A DNA stretch of 44,678 nucleotides from Dehalococcoidia bacterium (lineage in GTDB: Bacteria > Chloroflexota > Dehalococcoidia > GIF9 > AB-539-J10): NCBI GenBank assembly GCA_030602785.1, contig JAUVZB010000011.1, positions 1-44,678 on the forward strand. The letters run 5' to 3'. A model generated the notes under the pieces. It did not search any database. It worked only from the letters and a program-made list of their open reading frames with translations, and was not told the DNA's origin. Below are positions 1 through 8,726 of this stretch, piece after piece; within the stretch, counting starts at the first letter, position 1; every line of letters begins with the position of its first letter. A program made the translations under genes and the position numbers.

Positions 1-123
1 GTTGCTCTCATCCGTGCTCTCCGGTTGATACTGAGCGTCTTCGACGCCGGACCAACGGCCCATCACCGTCCAAGAAACCGCCTCAGCGTGGCGGCAAAGC
101 CCACATATACCCACCCTTTCCAT
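1..123 (-). CDS. Possible 5' part of a gene running off the left edge (hypothetical)
   Basis: An ATG at 123 on the minus strand opens a frame that stays open to the edge of the window (41 codons). It has a Cys-Gly-Leu-Cys-Arg-His stretch near the N-terminus and fairly GC-rich third positions, which is mildly coding-like. There is no clear ribosome binding site. The candidate promoter (TTGTCA, 18-base spacer, TAATCC) is poor. I do not recognise the product. It may simply be an open frame by chance. A small inverted repeat (CCGCC/GGCGG, about 80-95) lies inside it. Confidence 0.25.
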   Translation of the reverse strand, partial: MERVGICGLCRHAEAVSWTVMGRWSGVEDAQYQPESTDESN

Positions 124-154
124 CAATCCACGGATTACGGCATCGTGACACCTA

Positions 155-183
155 TTGACAAATGATACGGACGGAACTAGCAT
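155..183 (+). promoter_or_regulatory. Sigma-70-type promoter for cstA
   Basis: TTGACA at 155-160, a 17-base spacer and TAGCAT at 178-183. The predicted start of transcription is near 190, which leaves a leader of about 150 bases before the GTG start at 343. I see no strong hairpin or known riboswitch in that leader. Confidence 0.6.
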
Positions 184-342
184 GTTGCCTACTACATCGA
201 TTCGCGATATATGGAAGGTACGGAAGGGCCATGTGGAGGTGAGGCATATGTAGCAGTGTTGGTGTCGTCGCGTCCTTTTCTGCAGCTCCCCTTGTTCCCC
301 ATCTATCCGGGTAATCTCATTTCGGAAAGGAGGTGAGAGCAG

Positions 343-2019
343 GTGAGTACCACTTTGATGATTGTCCTGGCGGTTGTCATCTACGTGGCCGTGTACCTCA
401 TATACGGCAAGCGCGTAGCCCGAATCGCCAAACTCGACGCCAAGAACGTTACTCCCGCACACAGGTTGTTTGACGGGGTGGACTATGTTCCTGCGAAGTG
501 GCCTGTCGTGTTCGGCCATCACTTCGCGTCCATCGCGGGCGCAGGCCCCATTGTCGGCCCCATCGTAGGTATCACTTGGGGCTGGGCGCCTGCCATTCTG
601 TGGATATGGTTCGGCAATGCGTTCATCGGCGCGGTCCATGACTTCATGGCGCTGCTGTCCTCGGTGAGATACGACGGCAGGTCTGTGCAGTGGATCGCCG
701 GCGAAGTTATGAAGCCGAGGGTTGCCGTTATCTTCGGTATCTTCGTGTGGATAGCGATGGTGCTCGTCATCGCGGCGTTCACAAACGTCGTGTCGGGCCT
801 ATTTGCGTCGATTCCACCGGTGGCCACAGCGTCCATCCTGTTCATCGTCATCGCCATCATCATAGGCTACCTTCTCTACTGGAAGAAGCAGAGCCTTGTC
901 GCCATGACCATACTCGGTCTGGTGCTGCTGGTGGCAGCGATTATCGGCTCGCAATCAATCCCGATAGTGGCGGAGAAGATGACGTGGATCTGGGTGCTCC
1001 TGGTCTACATCATTCTGGCTGCGGCACTGCCGGTGACGATACTGCTACAGCCGAGAGACTACCTGAATGCGTACTTGCTGGTGGCGTTCCTTGCCATCGG
1101 CGGTGTTGCATTCCTCCTCATCAATGCGCCACTGACCTGGCCGGCGTTCACGTCTTTCTCGGCCTACACCATTGGTGGCCAACCATCACCCTTCTGGCCC
1201 ACGGTGCCGCTCGTCATCGCCTGCGGCTCCCTCTCGGGCTTCCACGCAGTCGTGGGCTCCGGCACTACGTCGAAGATGCTGGACAATGAGCTTCATGCTC
1301 TGAGAATCGGCTACGGTGGCATGCTGACGGAGGGCTTTCTGTCTACTATCGTGATTGCCTCTCTCGGGGCGTTCGGACTCAAGGTTGCCGGTGTCAAGGC
1401 GGCCGCTGTTGGCGTCGCCGGATGGACAAATCTAGGCATCGCGAATTTCAGTGAGGCGTATGCCATGGGCGCCAACCAGGCGTTTGGCATGTCCATTGAC
1501 TTCGGTATGACGTTCGCCTCTCTTGTGATTTGTGCGTTCGCCCTGACGTCCCTCGACACGACCTGTCGGCTTGGACGCTTCGCATGGCAGGACTTGCTGG
1601 GACGAATTGTGACGAGCCCGTCCAGTCAGGCGGGTGGAGGGTTCAAGTTCTTCACCAACAAGTGGGTTGCGTCCGCAATCGCGGGCGGCGTTGGTGTGTA
1701 CATGGCTACGACAGGCGGCGTTTTCTCTGCCATCTGGGCCGCATTCGGCGCTGCCAACCAGATGCTTGCGGCCGTGGCCCTCATGGGGGCCTGTGTCTTC
1801 TCCACCAACGTGCTGCGTGGCGGGCAGAAATGCTGGGTCACTCTCATCCCTGCCTTCTTCCTCTGGGTGACCGTGTTCGCCGCCATGATCTGGTACATCG
1901 TGGCCCTGGGCTCCACTGCGAGTCCGCTGACCGTCGGCTTCATGGTGATACTGGTCGTGCTGGCCGTCATCCTTCTGATTGAAACGGTTGCAGCGCTGAA
2001 GAGAGGACCTCAGAAGTAG
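343..2019 (+). CDS. cstA: CstA-family carbon starvation protein (peptide/pyruvate-type carrier)
   Basis: A 558-residue, very hydrophobic integral membrane protein with more than a dozen likely transmembrane helices. The N-terminal third carries the family signature: the PAHRLFDGVDYVP segment, then GHHFASIAGAGPIVGP and the WIWFGNAFIGAVHDF block. CstA proteins take up peptides or pyruvate under carbon limitation. This one is shorter than the roughly 700-residue E. coli protein, as are many family members. The GTG start is supported by the ribosome binding site AAAGGAGGTGAG a few bases upstream. A consensus promoter lies 150 bases upstream. A small gene and an ArsA-like ATPase follow closely and probably share the transcript. 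Family assignment is firm; the substrate is unknown. Confidence 0.9.
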   Translation: MSTTLMIVLAVVIYVAVYLIYGKRVARIAKLDAKNVTPAHRLFDGVDYVPAKWPVVFGHHFASIAGAGPIVGPIVGITWGWAPAILWIWFGNAFIGAVHDFMALLSSVRYDGRSVQWIAGEVMKPRVAVIFGIFVWIAMVLVIAAFTNVVSGLFASIPPVATASILFIVIAIIIGYLLYWKKQSLVAMTILGLVLLVAAIIGSQSIPIVAEKMTWIWVLLVYIILAAALPVTILLQPRDYLNAYLLVAFLAIGGVAFLLINAPLTWPAFTSFSAYTIGGQPSPFWPTVPLVIACGSLSGFHAVVGSGTTSKMLDNELHALRIGYGGMLTEGFLSTIVIASLGAFGLKVAGVKAAAVGVAGWTNLGIANFSEAYAMGANQAFGMSIDFGMTFASLVICAFALTSLDTTCRLGRFAWQDLLGRIVTSPSSQAGGGFKFFTNKWVASAIAGGVGVYMATTGGVFSAIWAAFGAANQMLAAVALMGACVFSTNVLRGGQKCWVTLIPAFFLWVTVFAAMIWYIVALGSTASPLTVGFMVILVVLAVILLIETVAALKRGPQK

Positions 2020-2024
2020 GACAT

Positions 2025-2294
2025 TTGGTATTCAAGATCCTGTGGGATATTGTTAGGAGCTTTGGAAGCGGGCTAAGATCCAACTCAACTGAGTACGTGG
2101 AGTTCGAACTCAGGGAGTTGGAAAACATCTTAGCCCTGCTTCTGTTCAGCTCTTTTCTGGGTATGCACAGCCCGCCGTCGGACCTCTCGTTGAGGCTGAT
2201 GCCGCACATGGTGCGCGAGATGCACGTGATGCGGAGGCGGGCAGGGGACCTTGATGACATCTCAGGGCAGATAGCTGGCCTCTTCATCGACTAA
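2025..2294 (+). CDS. Small helical protein of unknown function between cstA and an ArsA-like ATPase
   Basis: An 89-residue frame starting with TTG, five bases after the cstA stop and ending one base before the ATPase start. That tight packing argues that it is real. The sequence is rich in Leu, Glu, Met and Arg, looks mostly alpha-helical, and has no obvious signal peptide or metal motif. A moderately hydrophobic stretch (around residues 36-46, LALLLFSSFLG) could be amphipathic or peripheral. I do not recognise the family. Context suggests a partner of CstA or of the ATPase; that is inference. The start codon is uncertain, since TTG has only a weak AGGA upstream. Confidence 0.6.
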   Translation: MVFKILWDIVRSFGSGLRSNSTEYVEFELRELENILALLLFSSFLGMHSPPSDLSLRLMPHMVREMHVMRRRAGDLDDISGQIAGLFID

Positions 2295-2295
2295 G

Positions 2296-3252
2296 ATGGC
2301 AATACGGATTGTGTACTCGGTCGGCAAGGGCGGCGTCGGCAAGACGACGTGTGCCGCCGCCGTTGCCGTCCATGCATCCCGAACACTCCGCGTGCTCGTC
2401 GTCTCTCTTGACCCGGCGCACAACCTCGGGGACGTGTTGGCCACTCGCCTCTCAGACAAGCCGCAGGAGATTGCTTCGCATCTCTGGGCAAGCGAAGTGG
2501 ACATGGAGGCAGCCATAACGCGCTACCTCGATGACAGTTCTCAGAGGCTGAAGCAGATGTACTCGTACTTGAAAGTCATCAACATCGAGGGCTATCTGGA
2601 CGCACTGAAGCTCTCTCCTGGAATCGAGGAGTACGCAACGCTTCAGGCCATGGAAGAGCTTCTCCGTGCCGCGGAGGGGCGCTACGATATCGTTGTGTTC
2701 GACACTCCTCCCACCGGCCTGATGCTCCGGGTGCTTGCCCTTCCCCGTGTGTCCCTTCTCTGGGGAGAGCACCTCACGCGTCTGCGACGGGAGATCTTGG
2801 ACAAGCGCCGCACAGTCGAGAATATCCAGGGAGAGCGGCGCTTCGTGCTTGAGGGGAAGGAGTTCCGTCTGGCTACGGAGGAGAGAGACGATAAGGTCAT
2901 GCAGGAGTTGAACGAGTATGTCAGCCGCATGCGCAGCCTCAGCGCGCTGCAGTCCGACGCAACACGAAGCCGGGTGATGCCGGTGATGAACCCCGACAGG
3001 TTGTCACTCTTCGAGACGAAGCGAGCCTTCGCGACGATTGGAAAGCTCGGGATGTCCATTGGCCCGGTCATAGTGAACAAAGTGGGCATGAAGTTGACGG
3101 ACGAGCGTACGGTGGGCGAGATAGAGACTGAGCTCCGGTGCCCCGTGAGGACATTGCCGTTCATGGATGTGGAGCCCGTGGGCCTGGAGGCCATCGAAGG
3201 CGTCGAGCGGCGGCTTGACTTCGAGAGCTGGATCCCGGAGAACCACCTGTGA
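2296..3252 (+). CDS. ArsA/Get3-like P-loop ATPase
   Basis: A 318-residue protein opening with a deviant Walker A motif GKGGVGKTT (residues 10-18), followed by the ArsA/Get3 switch segment DPAHNLGD (about 39-46) and a DTPPTG motif around residue 135. These place it in the anion-transporting ATPase (ArsA/Get3) branch of the SIMIBI NTPases. The arsenite-binding cysteines of ArsA and the CxxC of Get3 are not evident; I see only two cysteines, near residues 19 and 275. No arsenical genes (arsB, arsR, arsC) are nearby, so arsenite export is unlikely. It follows a small gene by one base and precedes a membrane-anchored protein, suggesting a membrane-protein or cofactor handling role. That role is inference. 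Confidence 0.8.
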   Translation: MAIRIVYSVGKGGVGKTTCAAAVAVHASRTLRVLVVSLDPAHNLGDVLATRLSDKPQEIASHLWASEVDMEAAITRYLDDSSQRLKQMYSYLKVINIEGYLDALKLSPGIEEYATLQAMEELLRAAEGRYDIVVFDTPPTGLMLRVLALPRVSLLWGEHLTRLRREILDKRRTVENIQGERRFVLEGKEFRLATEERDDKVMQELNEYVSRMRSLSALQSDATRSRVMPVMNPDRLSLFETKRAFATIGKLGMSIGPVIVNKVGMKLTDERTVGEIETELRCPVRTLPFMDVEPVGLEAIEGVERRLDFESWIPENHL

Positions 3253-3318
3253 GTGTCCCTGCTGACCGCTGTGAGGACTGCCTCCTGCGGGGCAGTAGGG
3301 AAGAAAGGACTTAGAGCT

Positions 3319-3966
3319 ATGGACTCCTCTTCTTGGATTCTTCCTGTCATCATCGGTGCAGCGCTGGTCATAACCGCCTCCTACTTCTTTGGCAGGAGGG
3401 AGAATGCCACCCTCATGAGGATGTGCGCCGCAGCGACCGAGAAGGTCCTGAAGCCCATTGACCAGAGCTACACCTGGGTCGGCGGCTACATCGGATACAA
3501 GGCGGAGTACAAGGTGAAGGACGACATCATCAAGGTGGTGAAGGCGACCCTCCACCTGAAGCCGAGGATGAGCTTGCTCTATTACCCCGTGGCGCGCTTC
3601 ACGATGCGGCACGACAAGCTCTACATCGTGTTTGAATGCAAGAGGAGTGTGCCGGGCGAGGGGCATCTCATAAAGAAGGGACAGTACCGCCTGATTCCGC
3701 CGGGGATAGAGCACGTGGAGCAGTTCCGGAAGCGCGACGTGACAGTTGGCGGAGTGGAGTTCGAACTCCTTTCCCTCGACCCGCGCGGCGAGAAGGAACT
3801 GCTGCACTGGGCCGAGCAGATCCAGGCTGAGGACTACTCCATGGTCAAGCATCTCTCCTTCACCTCAAGCACGAACGTCATCTACGCGTACATTGACCCC
3901 GGCGAAGAACTGATAGCCGCAGTCCTCCGCACTGCTCCTGCATTCGCGAAGACCGTAGCCAAATAG
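3319..3966 (+). CDS. Membrane-anchored protein of unknown function downstream of the ArsA-like ATPase
   Basis: A 215-residue protein with one N-terminal transmembrane helix (about residues 5-22), then a short Arg-rich turn and a soluble domain of mixed alpha/beta character, presumably cytoplasmic if the positive-inside rule holds. I chose the ATG at 3319 because AAAGGA lies nine bases upstream; the frame itself extends to a GTG at 3253 directly after the ATPase stop. I recognise no domain or catalytic motif. Its position suggests co-transcription with the ATPase and perhaps a physical partnership, which is inference. It ends 135 bases before glyS. Confidence 0.65.
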   Translation: MDSSSWILPVIIGAALVITASYFFGRRENATLMRMCAAATEKVLKPIDQSYTWVGGYIGYKAEYKVKDDIIKVVKATLHLKPRMSLLYYPVARFTMRHDKLYIVFECKRSVPGEGHLIKKGQYRLIPPGIEHVEQFRKRDVTVGGVEFELLSLDPRGEKELLHWAEQIQAEDYSMVKHLSFTSSTNVIYAYIDPGEELIAAVLRTAPAFAKTVAK

Positions 3967-4019
3967 CCCGCATCGCGGTCAGGAGCGACAGCTTTCGACA
4001 GGCCATTCTCGCGGGCTCC

Positions 4020-4035
4020 TGCGGGCGCGCCCGCA
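4020..4035. repeat. Perfect 16-base palindrome between the ATPase cluster and glyS
   Basis: TGCGGGCGCGCCCGCA reads the same on both strands. No T-tract follows, so it is a weak terminator at best. It could be a protein-binding site or merely a GC-rich cruciform. Confidence 0.35.
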
Positions 4036-4101
4036 AGGCGCTGTCCCTTTGCGCTCCACGAAGCAAGCTGCTAATCTAGAACGCTCGGAGGTCACACAGC
4101 A

Positions 4102-5448
4102 ATGGCAGATACCATCACCATGGAGAAGCTCGTCTCTCTATGCAAGCGACGGGGCTTCATATTCCAGAGCAGCGAGATATACGGGGGTCTTGGGAGTTGC
4201 TGGGACTATGGCCCTGTGGGCGTTGAGCTGAAACGGAACGTGAAGAACGCCTGGTGGCGGTCCGTGGTTGAGCAGCGGGCCGATGTGGTGGGCCTCGATT
4301 GCAGCATCATGATGCATCCCACCGTATGGAAGGCGAGTGGGCATCTGGACAGCTTCAGCGACCCTCTTGCTGAATGCAAGGTCTGTAATCAGAGATGGCG
4401 CGCCGACCACCTTGAGACGGACAAGTGCCCCGCCTGCGGGGGCGAACTTGGCGAGTCCCGGCGTTTCAATCTCATGTTCAAGACGTTCATGGGGCCGGTT
4501 GAGGAGGAAGCAGCCGTTGTCTATCTCCGGCCGGAGACGGCACAGGGGATTTTCGTCAATTTCGAGAACGTCGTGACGACCTCGCGGAAGAGGCTCCCTC
4601 TTGGGATTGCCCAGGTGGGGAAGTCCTTCCGCAACGAGATAACACCCGGCAACTTCACCTTCCGTACGCGCGAGTTCGAACAGATGGAGATGGAGTTCTT
4701 CGTGAAGCCGGGGACCGACGAAGAATGGTACCGCTACTGGGCAAGCGAGCGCTTCCAGTGGTATGTGGGGCTCGGCATTCGGCAGGAGAACCTGAGAGTG
4801 AGGGAGCACGAGAAGGACGAACTGGCCCACTACGCAAAGGCTTGCGTTGATATTGAGTATCGGTTTCCCATCGGTTGGTCTGAACTGGAGGGCGTCGCAA
4901 ACCGCCAGGACTACGACCTTACTCAGCACTCGTCGTGGAGCGGCAAGGACCTCAGCTACTTCGACAGTCAGGCCAACGAGAGGTACACACCGTACGTTAT
5001 CGAGCCGTCTGCCGGGGCCGACAGGTCGGTGCTGGCATTCCTTGCGGATGCGTACACAGAAGAAGAGGTCGAGGGCGCGACGCGCGTAGTGCTCAAGCTG
5101 CATCCGTCGCTGGCTCCCGTGAAGGTAGCGCTCCTGCCTCTCAGCAGGAACGAACGTCTCGCGCCGCTGGCGAAGGAGATTCACGCGAGGTTGAGCCGCA
5201 ACTTCGTGACGGAATACGATGACACTCAGAGTATCGGGCGCCGCTATCGGCGGCAGGACGAGATAGGAACGCCGTTCTGCGTGACTGTGGACTTCGATTC
5301 GCTCGAGGACAACCAGGTGACGATCCGTGATCGGGATACGCTCGCGCAGATTCGGTTGCCCGTGGACAATCTGGAGGCAACTCTCAAGGCGAAGCTCTCG
5401 GGCGAGGTCTTCGGAGAGGACAACCTGTGGGCAGGAGCCAGGGCCTGA
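4102..5448 (+). CDS. glyS: Glycyl-tRNA synthetase, alpha2 (eukaryote/archaea-like) type
   Basis: A 448-residue class II aminoacyl-tRNA synthetase that charges tRNA-Gly. It begins with the typical [15 protein letters not shown] segment and contains a CxxC...CxxC zinc pair (CKVCNQ about residue 93 and CPACGG about 112). The catalytic core includes [13 protein letters not shown] and FRNEITP. Motif 3 is visible as [10 protein letters not shown], and the C-terminal anticodon-binding domain follows from about residue 345. It is a single-chain enzyme, not the alpha2beta2 form of most proteobacteria. Start: ATG with GGAGGT nine bases upstream. A bidirectional terminator separates it from the convergent etfA. 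Confidence 0.95.
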   Translation: MADTITMEKLVSLCKRRGFIFQSSEIYGGLGSCWDYGPVGVELKRNVKNAWWRSVVEQRADVVGLDCSIMMHPTVWKASGHLDSFSDPLAECKVCNQRWRADHLETDKCPACGGELGESRRFNLMFKTFMGPVEEEAAVVYLRPETAQGIFVNFENVVTTSRKRLPLGIAQVGKSFRNEITPGNFTFRTREFEQMEMEFFVKPGTDEEWYRYWASERFQWYVGLGIRQENLRVREHEKDELAHYAKACVDIEYRFPIGWSELEGVANRQDYDLTQHSSWSGKDLSYFDSQANERYTPYVIEPSAGADRSVLAFLADAYTEEEVEGATRVVLKLHPSLAPVKVALLPLSRNERLAPLAKEIHARLSRNFVTEYDDTQSIGRRYRRQDEIGTPFCVTVDFDSLEDNQVTIRDRDTLAQIRLPVDNLEATLKAKLSGEVFGEDNLWAGARA

Positions 5449-5497
5449 GGTGGCCTGACAGGGCAGAGCGGAATCCGGGCAAGACAAGCAAAGGAAG

Positions 5498-5522
5498 GGG
5501 GCGGGCTCATTGAGCCCGCCCC
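5498..5522. terminator. Bidirectional intrinsic terminator between glyS and etfA
   Basis: An 11-bp GC-rich stem (5498-5508 with 5512-5522) with loop ATT. It lies between convergent genes. Downstream bases are T-rich on the minus strand (TTCCTTTGCTT) and only weakly so on the plus strand. Confidence 0.75.
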
Positions 5523-5551
5523 TGCTGTGTTCATGACTCCACAGAGCGTTG

Positions 5552-6520
5552 CTACTTCTTCAGAGCCTCGAGCATCTGCGGAATAATCTCGTACATGTCG
5601 CCTACGACCGAGTAGTCGGCGATGCGGAAGAGGGAGACAGAAGGGTCTGAGTTGATTGCCACGATGGTGCCCGAGTCCCGCATGCCCGCGAGGTGCTGGG
5701 GCGACCCGGAGACGCCGCATCCGATGTAGAGCTTGGGCTTGACCAGCGTGCCGCTGAACCCAACCTGATGGTCCTTGCTGATCCAACCGTCGTCGACCAG
5801 GGGGCGGGTTGCCCCCACGACGCCACCCAGGGCGTCGGCCAGTTCCTTCACGAGAGCGAAGTCCTCGGCCTTCTTGAGGCCCCGTCCGACGCACACGACA
5901 ACATCCGCGGCAGCGATACTGGACTCCTTCGCTGCACCCTTTCCAAGAACCTTAACCGTTGTCTGAACGGTCTGTACTTCCTTCCTGACAATCGCTCCCT
6001 GGCGGGAGTCGTCCCTGGTCCCTGCCTCAAGAGCGCGGTATCGCACAGTCGCCATGATTGGGGAGGACTTGGTCTTGATGCTGGCGAGGAAGTTACCTGT
6101 GAAAGCCGGTCGGATTTGGAGAAGAGAGCCGTCGTCCTGAAGTTCCAGGGCGATGCCATTGGACGTGAGCCCGGCCTCGAGCGCCGTGGCGACCCGGGGC
6201 GCCAGGGCCTTGCCGGCGAAGGTTGCGCCGAAAAGCACCAGGCCAGGTGCGATTTCGCCGACCAGCCCCGCTACGTTCAGCTTGTAGGCTAGAGGGTCGA
6301 ACACTGCAAGAGACTCGTCGTCAAACACGTACACGGTATCCGCACCGTAGGCGACGAGTTCCTGTGCGGCATCCGACACTCCGGACCCCAGGAGCGCACA
6401 CGAGACGGTTGCGCCGGTCTTCTCTGCCAGTTCCCGGCCCTTGCCCAGGAGTTCGAAACAGATAGGGTGGACCTTCCCACCTTCTTGTTCAGCATAGATA
6501 AGTACGCCTTTGTTTTCCAT
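5552..6520 (-). CDS. etfA: Electron transfer flavoprotein, alpha subunit
   Basis: A 322-residue ETF alpha subunit, which with EtfB accepts electrons from acyl-CoA dehydrogenases and passes them to a quinone oxidoreductase or another carrier. The C-terminal FAD domain is well preserved: VCVGRG, GATRPLVDDGW, HQVGFSGTLVKPKLYIGCGVSGS spread over residues 205-275, then VAINSDP. It begins four bases after the etfB stop, with GAAGGGG as ribosome binding site. It is the last gene of the AbfD-like/ACAD/EtfB/EtfA run. I did not see the features that would mark a bifurcating ETF with confidence. Confidence 0.95.
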   Translation of the reverse strand: MENKGVLIYAEQEGGKVHPICFELLGKGRELAEKTGATVSCALLGSGVSDAAQELVAYGADTVYVFDDESLAVFDPLAYKLNVAGLVGEIAPGLVLFGATFAGKALAPRVATALEAGLTSNGIALELQDDGSLLQIRPAFTGNFLASIKTKSSPIMATVRYRALEAGTRDDSRQGAIVRKEVQTVQTTVKVLGKGAAKESSIAAADVVVCVGRGLKKAEDFALVKELADALGGVVGATRPLVDDGWISKDHQVGFSGTLVKPKLYIGCGVSGSPQHLAGMRDSGTIVAINSDPSVSLFRIADYSVVGDMYEIIPQMLEALKK

Positions 6521-6524
6521 GACT

Positions 6525-7319
6525 CTACCCCTTCAGCAGCCCGTCTTTGTCAAGAGCTGCGACAAGTTTGCCGGCCGAGTCCTCTCCCTTGAGAACCTCT
6601 CCCTTGCGTTTCTTCTCAGGAGGGACCGAGATGCTGTCTACCCATGTGGCGGACCCTTCCTGGCCGAACTTCGAGAGGTCGGCCATGTCCGCAAGGTCGG
6701 CGGCACTCCACTTCTCGACCTCGGCTTTGCGTGCCCTCAGCTTGTCCTTGAGGGTTGGAAGCCGTGGAGTGTTCAGGTCTTTCGTACCGGTAATGAGGAG
6801 GGGGTAGCCCGACTCAACGATGACTGAGCCGGAAGCGGTCTCTACCACCATGGTGATTCTGTCCTCCGCTACAGCGCTAATCTCCGACACGAAGGACAGA
6901 TGCGGGATTCCCAGTCTCTCCGCGACAGATGGCCCAACCTGGCTTGTGTCGCCGTCGACGGTCTTCTCTCCGCACAAGAGGAGGTCGAAATCGCCTGCCT
7001 TCCTGATAGCCGCAGCCAGAGCGCAGGATGTCGCCAGCGTATCGGCTCCTGCGAACTTCTCGTCAGTCAGCAAGATGCCTCTGTCAGCGTTGCGGGCTAT
7101 CGCCTCCTTGAGGACCGCCTCCGCGGGCGCAGGCCCCATGCTGATCGCGGTGACCGTGGCCCCAAGGGTCTCCTTCATCTGCTGGGCAGCCTCGACGGCG
7201 TTCAGGTCAAAGGGATTAATCTCGGAGTCAGCGGACGCCCGGTCTACCCAACCCTTGTCTTTGAGGAACTGAACCTTCTCGATATCGGGAACCTGCTTGA
7301 CGAGTACGATGATATGCAA
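6525..7319 (-). CDS. etfB: Electron transfer flavoprotein, beta subunit
   Basis: A 264-residue ETF beta subunit, partner of EtfA. The family's opening HIIVLVKQVPD follows a TTG start at 7319, which has AAGGAGGT eight bases upstream. The frame extends 28 codons further, but that extension is not family-like. Conserved INPFDLNAVEAA, LLCGEKTVDGDTSQVGP and ESGYPLLI blocks are present, including the segment that binds AMP in housekeeping ETFs. It sits between the acyl-CoA dehydrogenase and etfA and is probably co-transcribed with both. Confidence 0.95.
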   Translation of the reverse strand: MHIIVLVKQVPDIEKVQFLKDKGWVDRASADSEINPFDLNAVEAAQQMKETLGATVTAISMGPAPAEAVLKEAIARNADRGILLTDEKFAGADTLATSCALAAAIRKAGDFDLLLCGEKTVDGDTSQVGPSVAERLGIPHLSFVSEISAVAEDRITMVVETASGSVIVESGYPLLITGTKDLNTPRLPTLKDKLRARKAEVEKWSAADLADMADLSKFGQEGSATWVDSISVPPEKKRKGEVLKGEDSAGKLVAALDKDGLLKG

Positions 7320-7444
7320 CTCGGCATACCTCCTTCCTGTCGCGTTGCGACTCTTCTGCCCCGGGCGAAATCTGCCGGGCCCGTCAGGACCCAGCGTCCA
7401 CATTGCAGATTGCTACTTCCAGCCTGGGGGCAATGATTGTCTGA

Positions 7445-8593
7445 CTATACCTTGCCCACCTCTTCCCGCGAGATGATGATGCGCATGATCTCGGAGGTGC
7501 CACCGCCCATCTCGAGGACCTTGGCGTCCCTGAAGTACCGCTCCACAGGGTAGTCCGTGGTGTAGCCGGGACCGCAAAGGACGTTCATGGCCATGTTGCA
7601 GACCCACGTGCACTCCTCTGTGGCGAACACCTTGGCGATGGCGGCCTCCTTCGCTGCGGGAAGGCCCTGGTCCTTGAGCCAGGCTGCGTGGTACAGCGCA
7701 TTCTTTGCGAGCTCCACTCGTGAGGACATATTGGCGATGTGGAACTGGATTGCCTGGTTCTTGACGATAGGCCTGCCGAACTGCACGCGCTCCTTGGCGT
7801 AGGCGATGGCCTGTTCCATTGCGACCTGCATAAGCCCGAGGCCCTGCGTACCGATGCCGATTCGCGCAATCTCAAGCGCGGAAAGGGCGAGGGGCATGCC
7901 GAGCCCTATCTCGCCGAGCACGGCGCCGTCAGGCACGCGGCAGATCTCGATGAAATACTCGGTTGTGGGAGTGGCCGTGGCGCCCATCTTGTTCTCGACC
8001 TTGCTGATCTTGATGCCGGGGTTGTCACCATCGACTATGAACCCGGTGAAGGCCTTCTTGCCATCAACGTCGTCCGTTCTGGCGAACAGGACGTGTGCAT
8101 CCGCAAATATGCCGTTAGTGATGTAGTGCTTGGAGCCATTGAGCACCCACTCGTCGCCGTCCTTGACGGCGGTCGTCTTCATAGAAGCGACATCTGAGCC
8201 GGCCTCCGGTTCGGTGGTCGCGAATGAGAGGATTGAGCCACTGCAGGCCGCACTCAGGTACTTTTTCTTCTGCTCATCGGTACCACCAAGCCTGATGCCG
8301 TCCATCGCCAGCCGCTGGGTGTTGAAGGAGAACGCGGTGGAGAGACATCCCTTCGCAATCTCCTCGAGTGCCACGAAGTGGCCGACCAGGTCGAGCCCCT
8401 CTCCTCCGTATTCCGTAGGAATATGAATGCCGATGAGGTTCAACTCAGCGAGCCTCTTCATGTTCTTTTCGATGATCTTGTAGTCGTGGTTCCGGTCCGC
8501 CTCCTCAGCGGTCTTCTTGAACTCTTCGGCTGCACCACGAGCGATCTCTCGAATCTCCTCATGCACGTCCGAAAAATAGGGGAATTTACCCAT
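7445..8593 (-). CDS. Acyl-CoA dehydrogenase lacking both usual catalytic glutamates
   Basis: A 382-residue flavoprotein of the acyl-CoA dehydrogenase superfamily, which oxidises acyl-CoA to enoyl-CoA with ETF as acceptor. Family blocks are clear: FATTEPEAGSD (124-134), NGSKHYITNG (152-161), ERVQFGRPI (268-276) and the C-terminal CGPGYTTDYPVERYFRDAK. The position of the MCAD-type catalytic Glu is Gly364 (MGGGTSEIMR), as in LCAD and IVD. The alternative Glu of those enzymes, just before the helix-G Arg, is Ala243 (LEIAR). The nearest acid is Glu241. Chain length is otherwise normal. The start has AAGGAGGT upstream. The adjacent etfBA and AbfD-like gene support a role in CoA-ester oxidation; the substrate is unknown. 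Confidence 0.9.
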   Translation of the reverse strand: MGKFPYFSDVHEEIREIARGAAEEFKKTAEEADRNHDYKIIEKNMKRLAELNLIGIHIPTEYGGEGLDLVGHFVALEEIAKGCLSTAFSFNTQRLAMDGIRLGGTDEQKKKYLSAACSGSILSFATTEPEAGSDVASMKTTAVKDGDEWVLNGSKHYITNGIFADAHVLFARTDDVDGKKAFTGFIVDGDNPGIKISKVENKMGATATPTTEYFIEICRVPDGAVLGEIGLGMPLALSALEIARIGIGTQGLGLMQVAMEQAIAYAKERVQFGRPIVKNQAIQFHIANMSSRVELAKNALYHAAWLKDQGLPAAKEAAIAKVFATEECTWVCNMAMNVLCGPGYTTDYPVERYFRDAKVLEMGGGTSEIMRIIISREEVGKV

Positions 8594-8679
8594 GGCTAGT
8601 TGACCTCCTTCATAAATGTGCCCTCTGTTGCTTCCTTATACGGTATCTCGCCCTGGTGGTCGGGTACAAACAGGCAGCA

Positions 8680-8701
8680 GGGCCGCTACGCAGAGCGGCC
8701 C
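8680..8701 (-). terminator. Hairpin between the AbfD-like gene and the acyl-CoA dehydrogenase
   Basis: A perfect 8-bp stem GGGCCGCT/AGCGGCCC with a 6-base loop. On the minus strand it follows the AbfD-like stop by 26 bases. The downstream T content is poor (CTGTTTG some way off), so it may attenuate or process rather than terminate. Confidence 0.4.
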
Positions 8702-8726
8702 AACGCCTGATGCTACACAAATGATA

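Noticed and set aside
2296-3252. Arsenite efflux ATPase ArsA
   Set aside because: No arsenite-binding cysteines, only one ATPase domain, and no ars genes nearby.
4138-5487. Long antisense open frame opposite glyS (449 codons)
   Set aside because: Shadow of a highly conserved gene in GC-rich DNA. No recognisable domain and no ribosome binding site.
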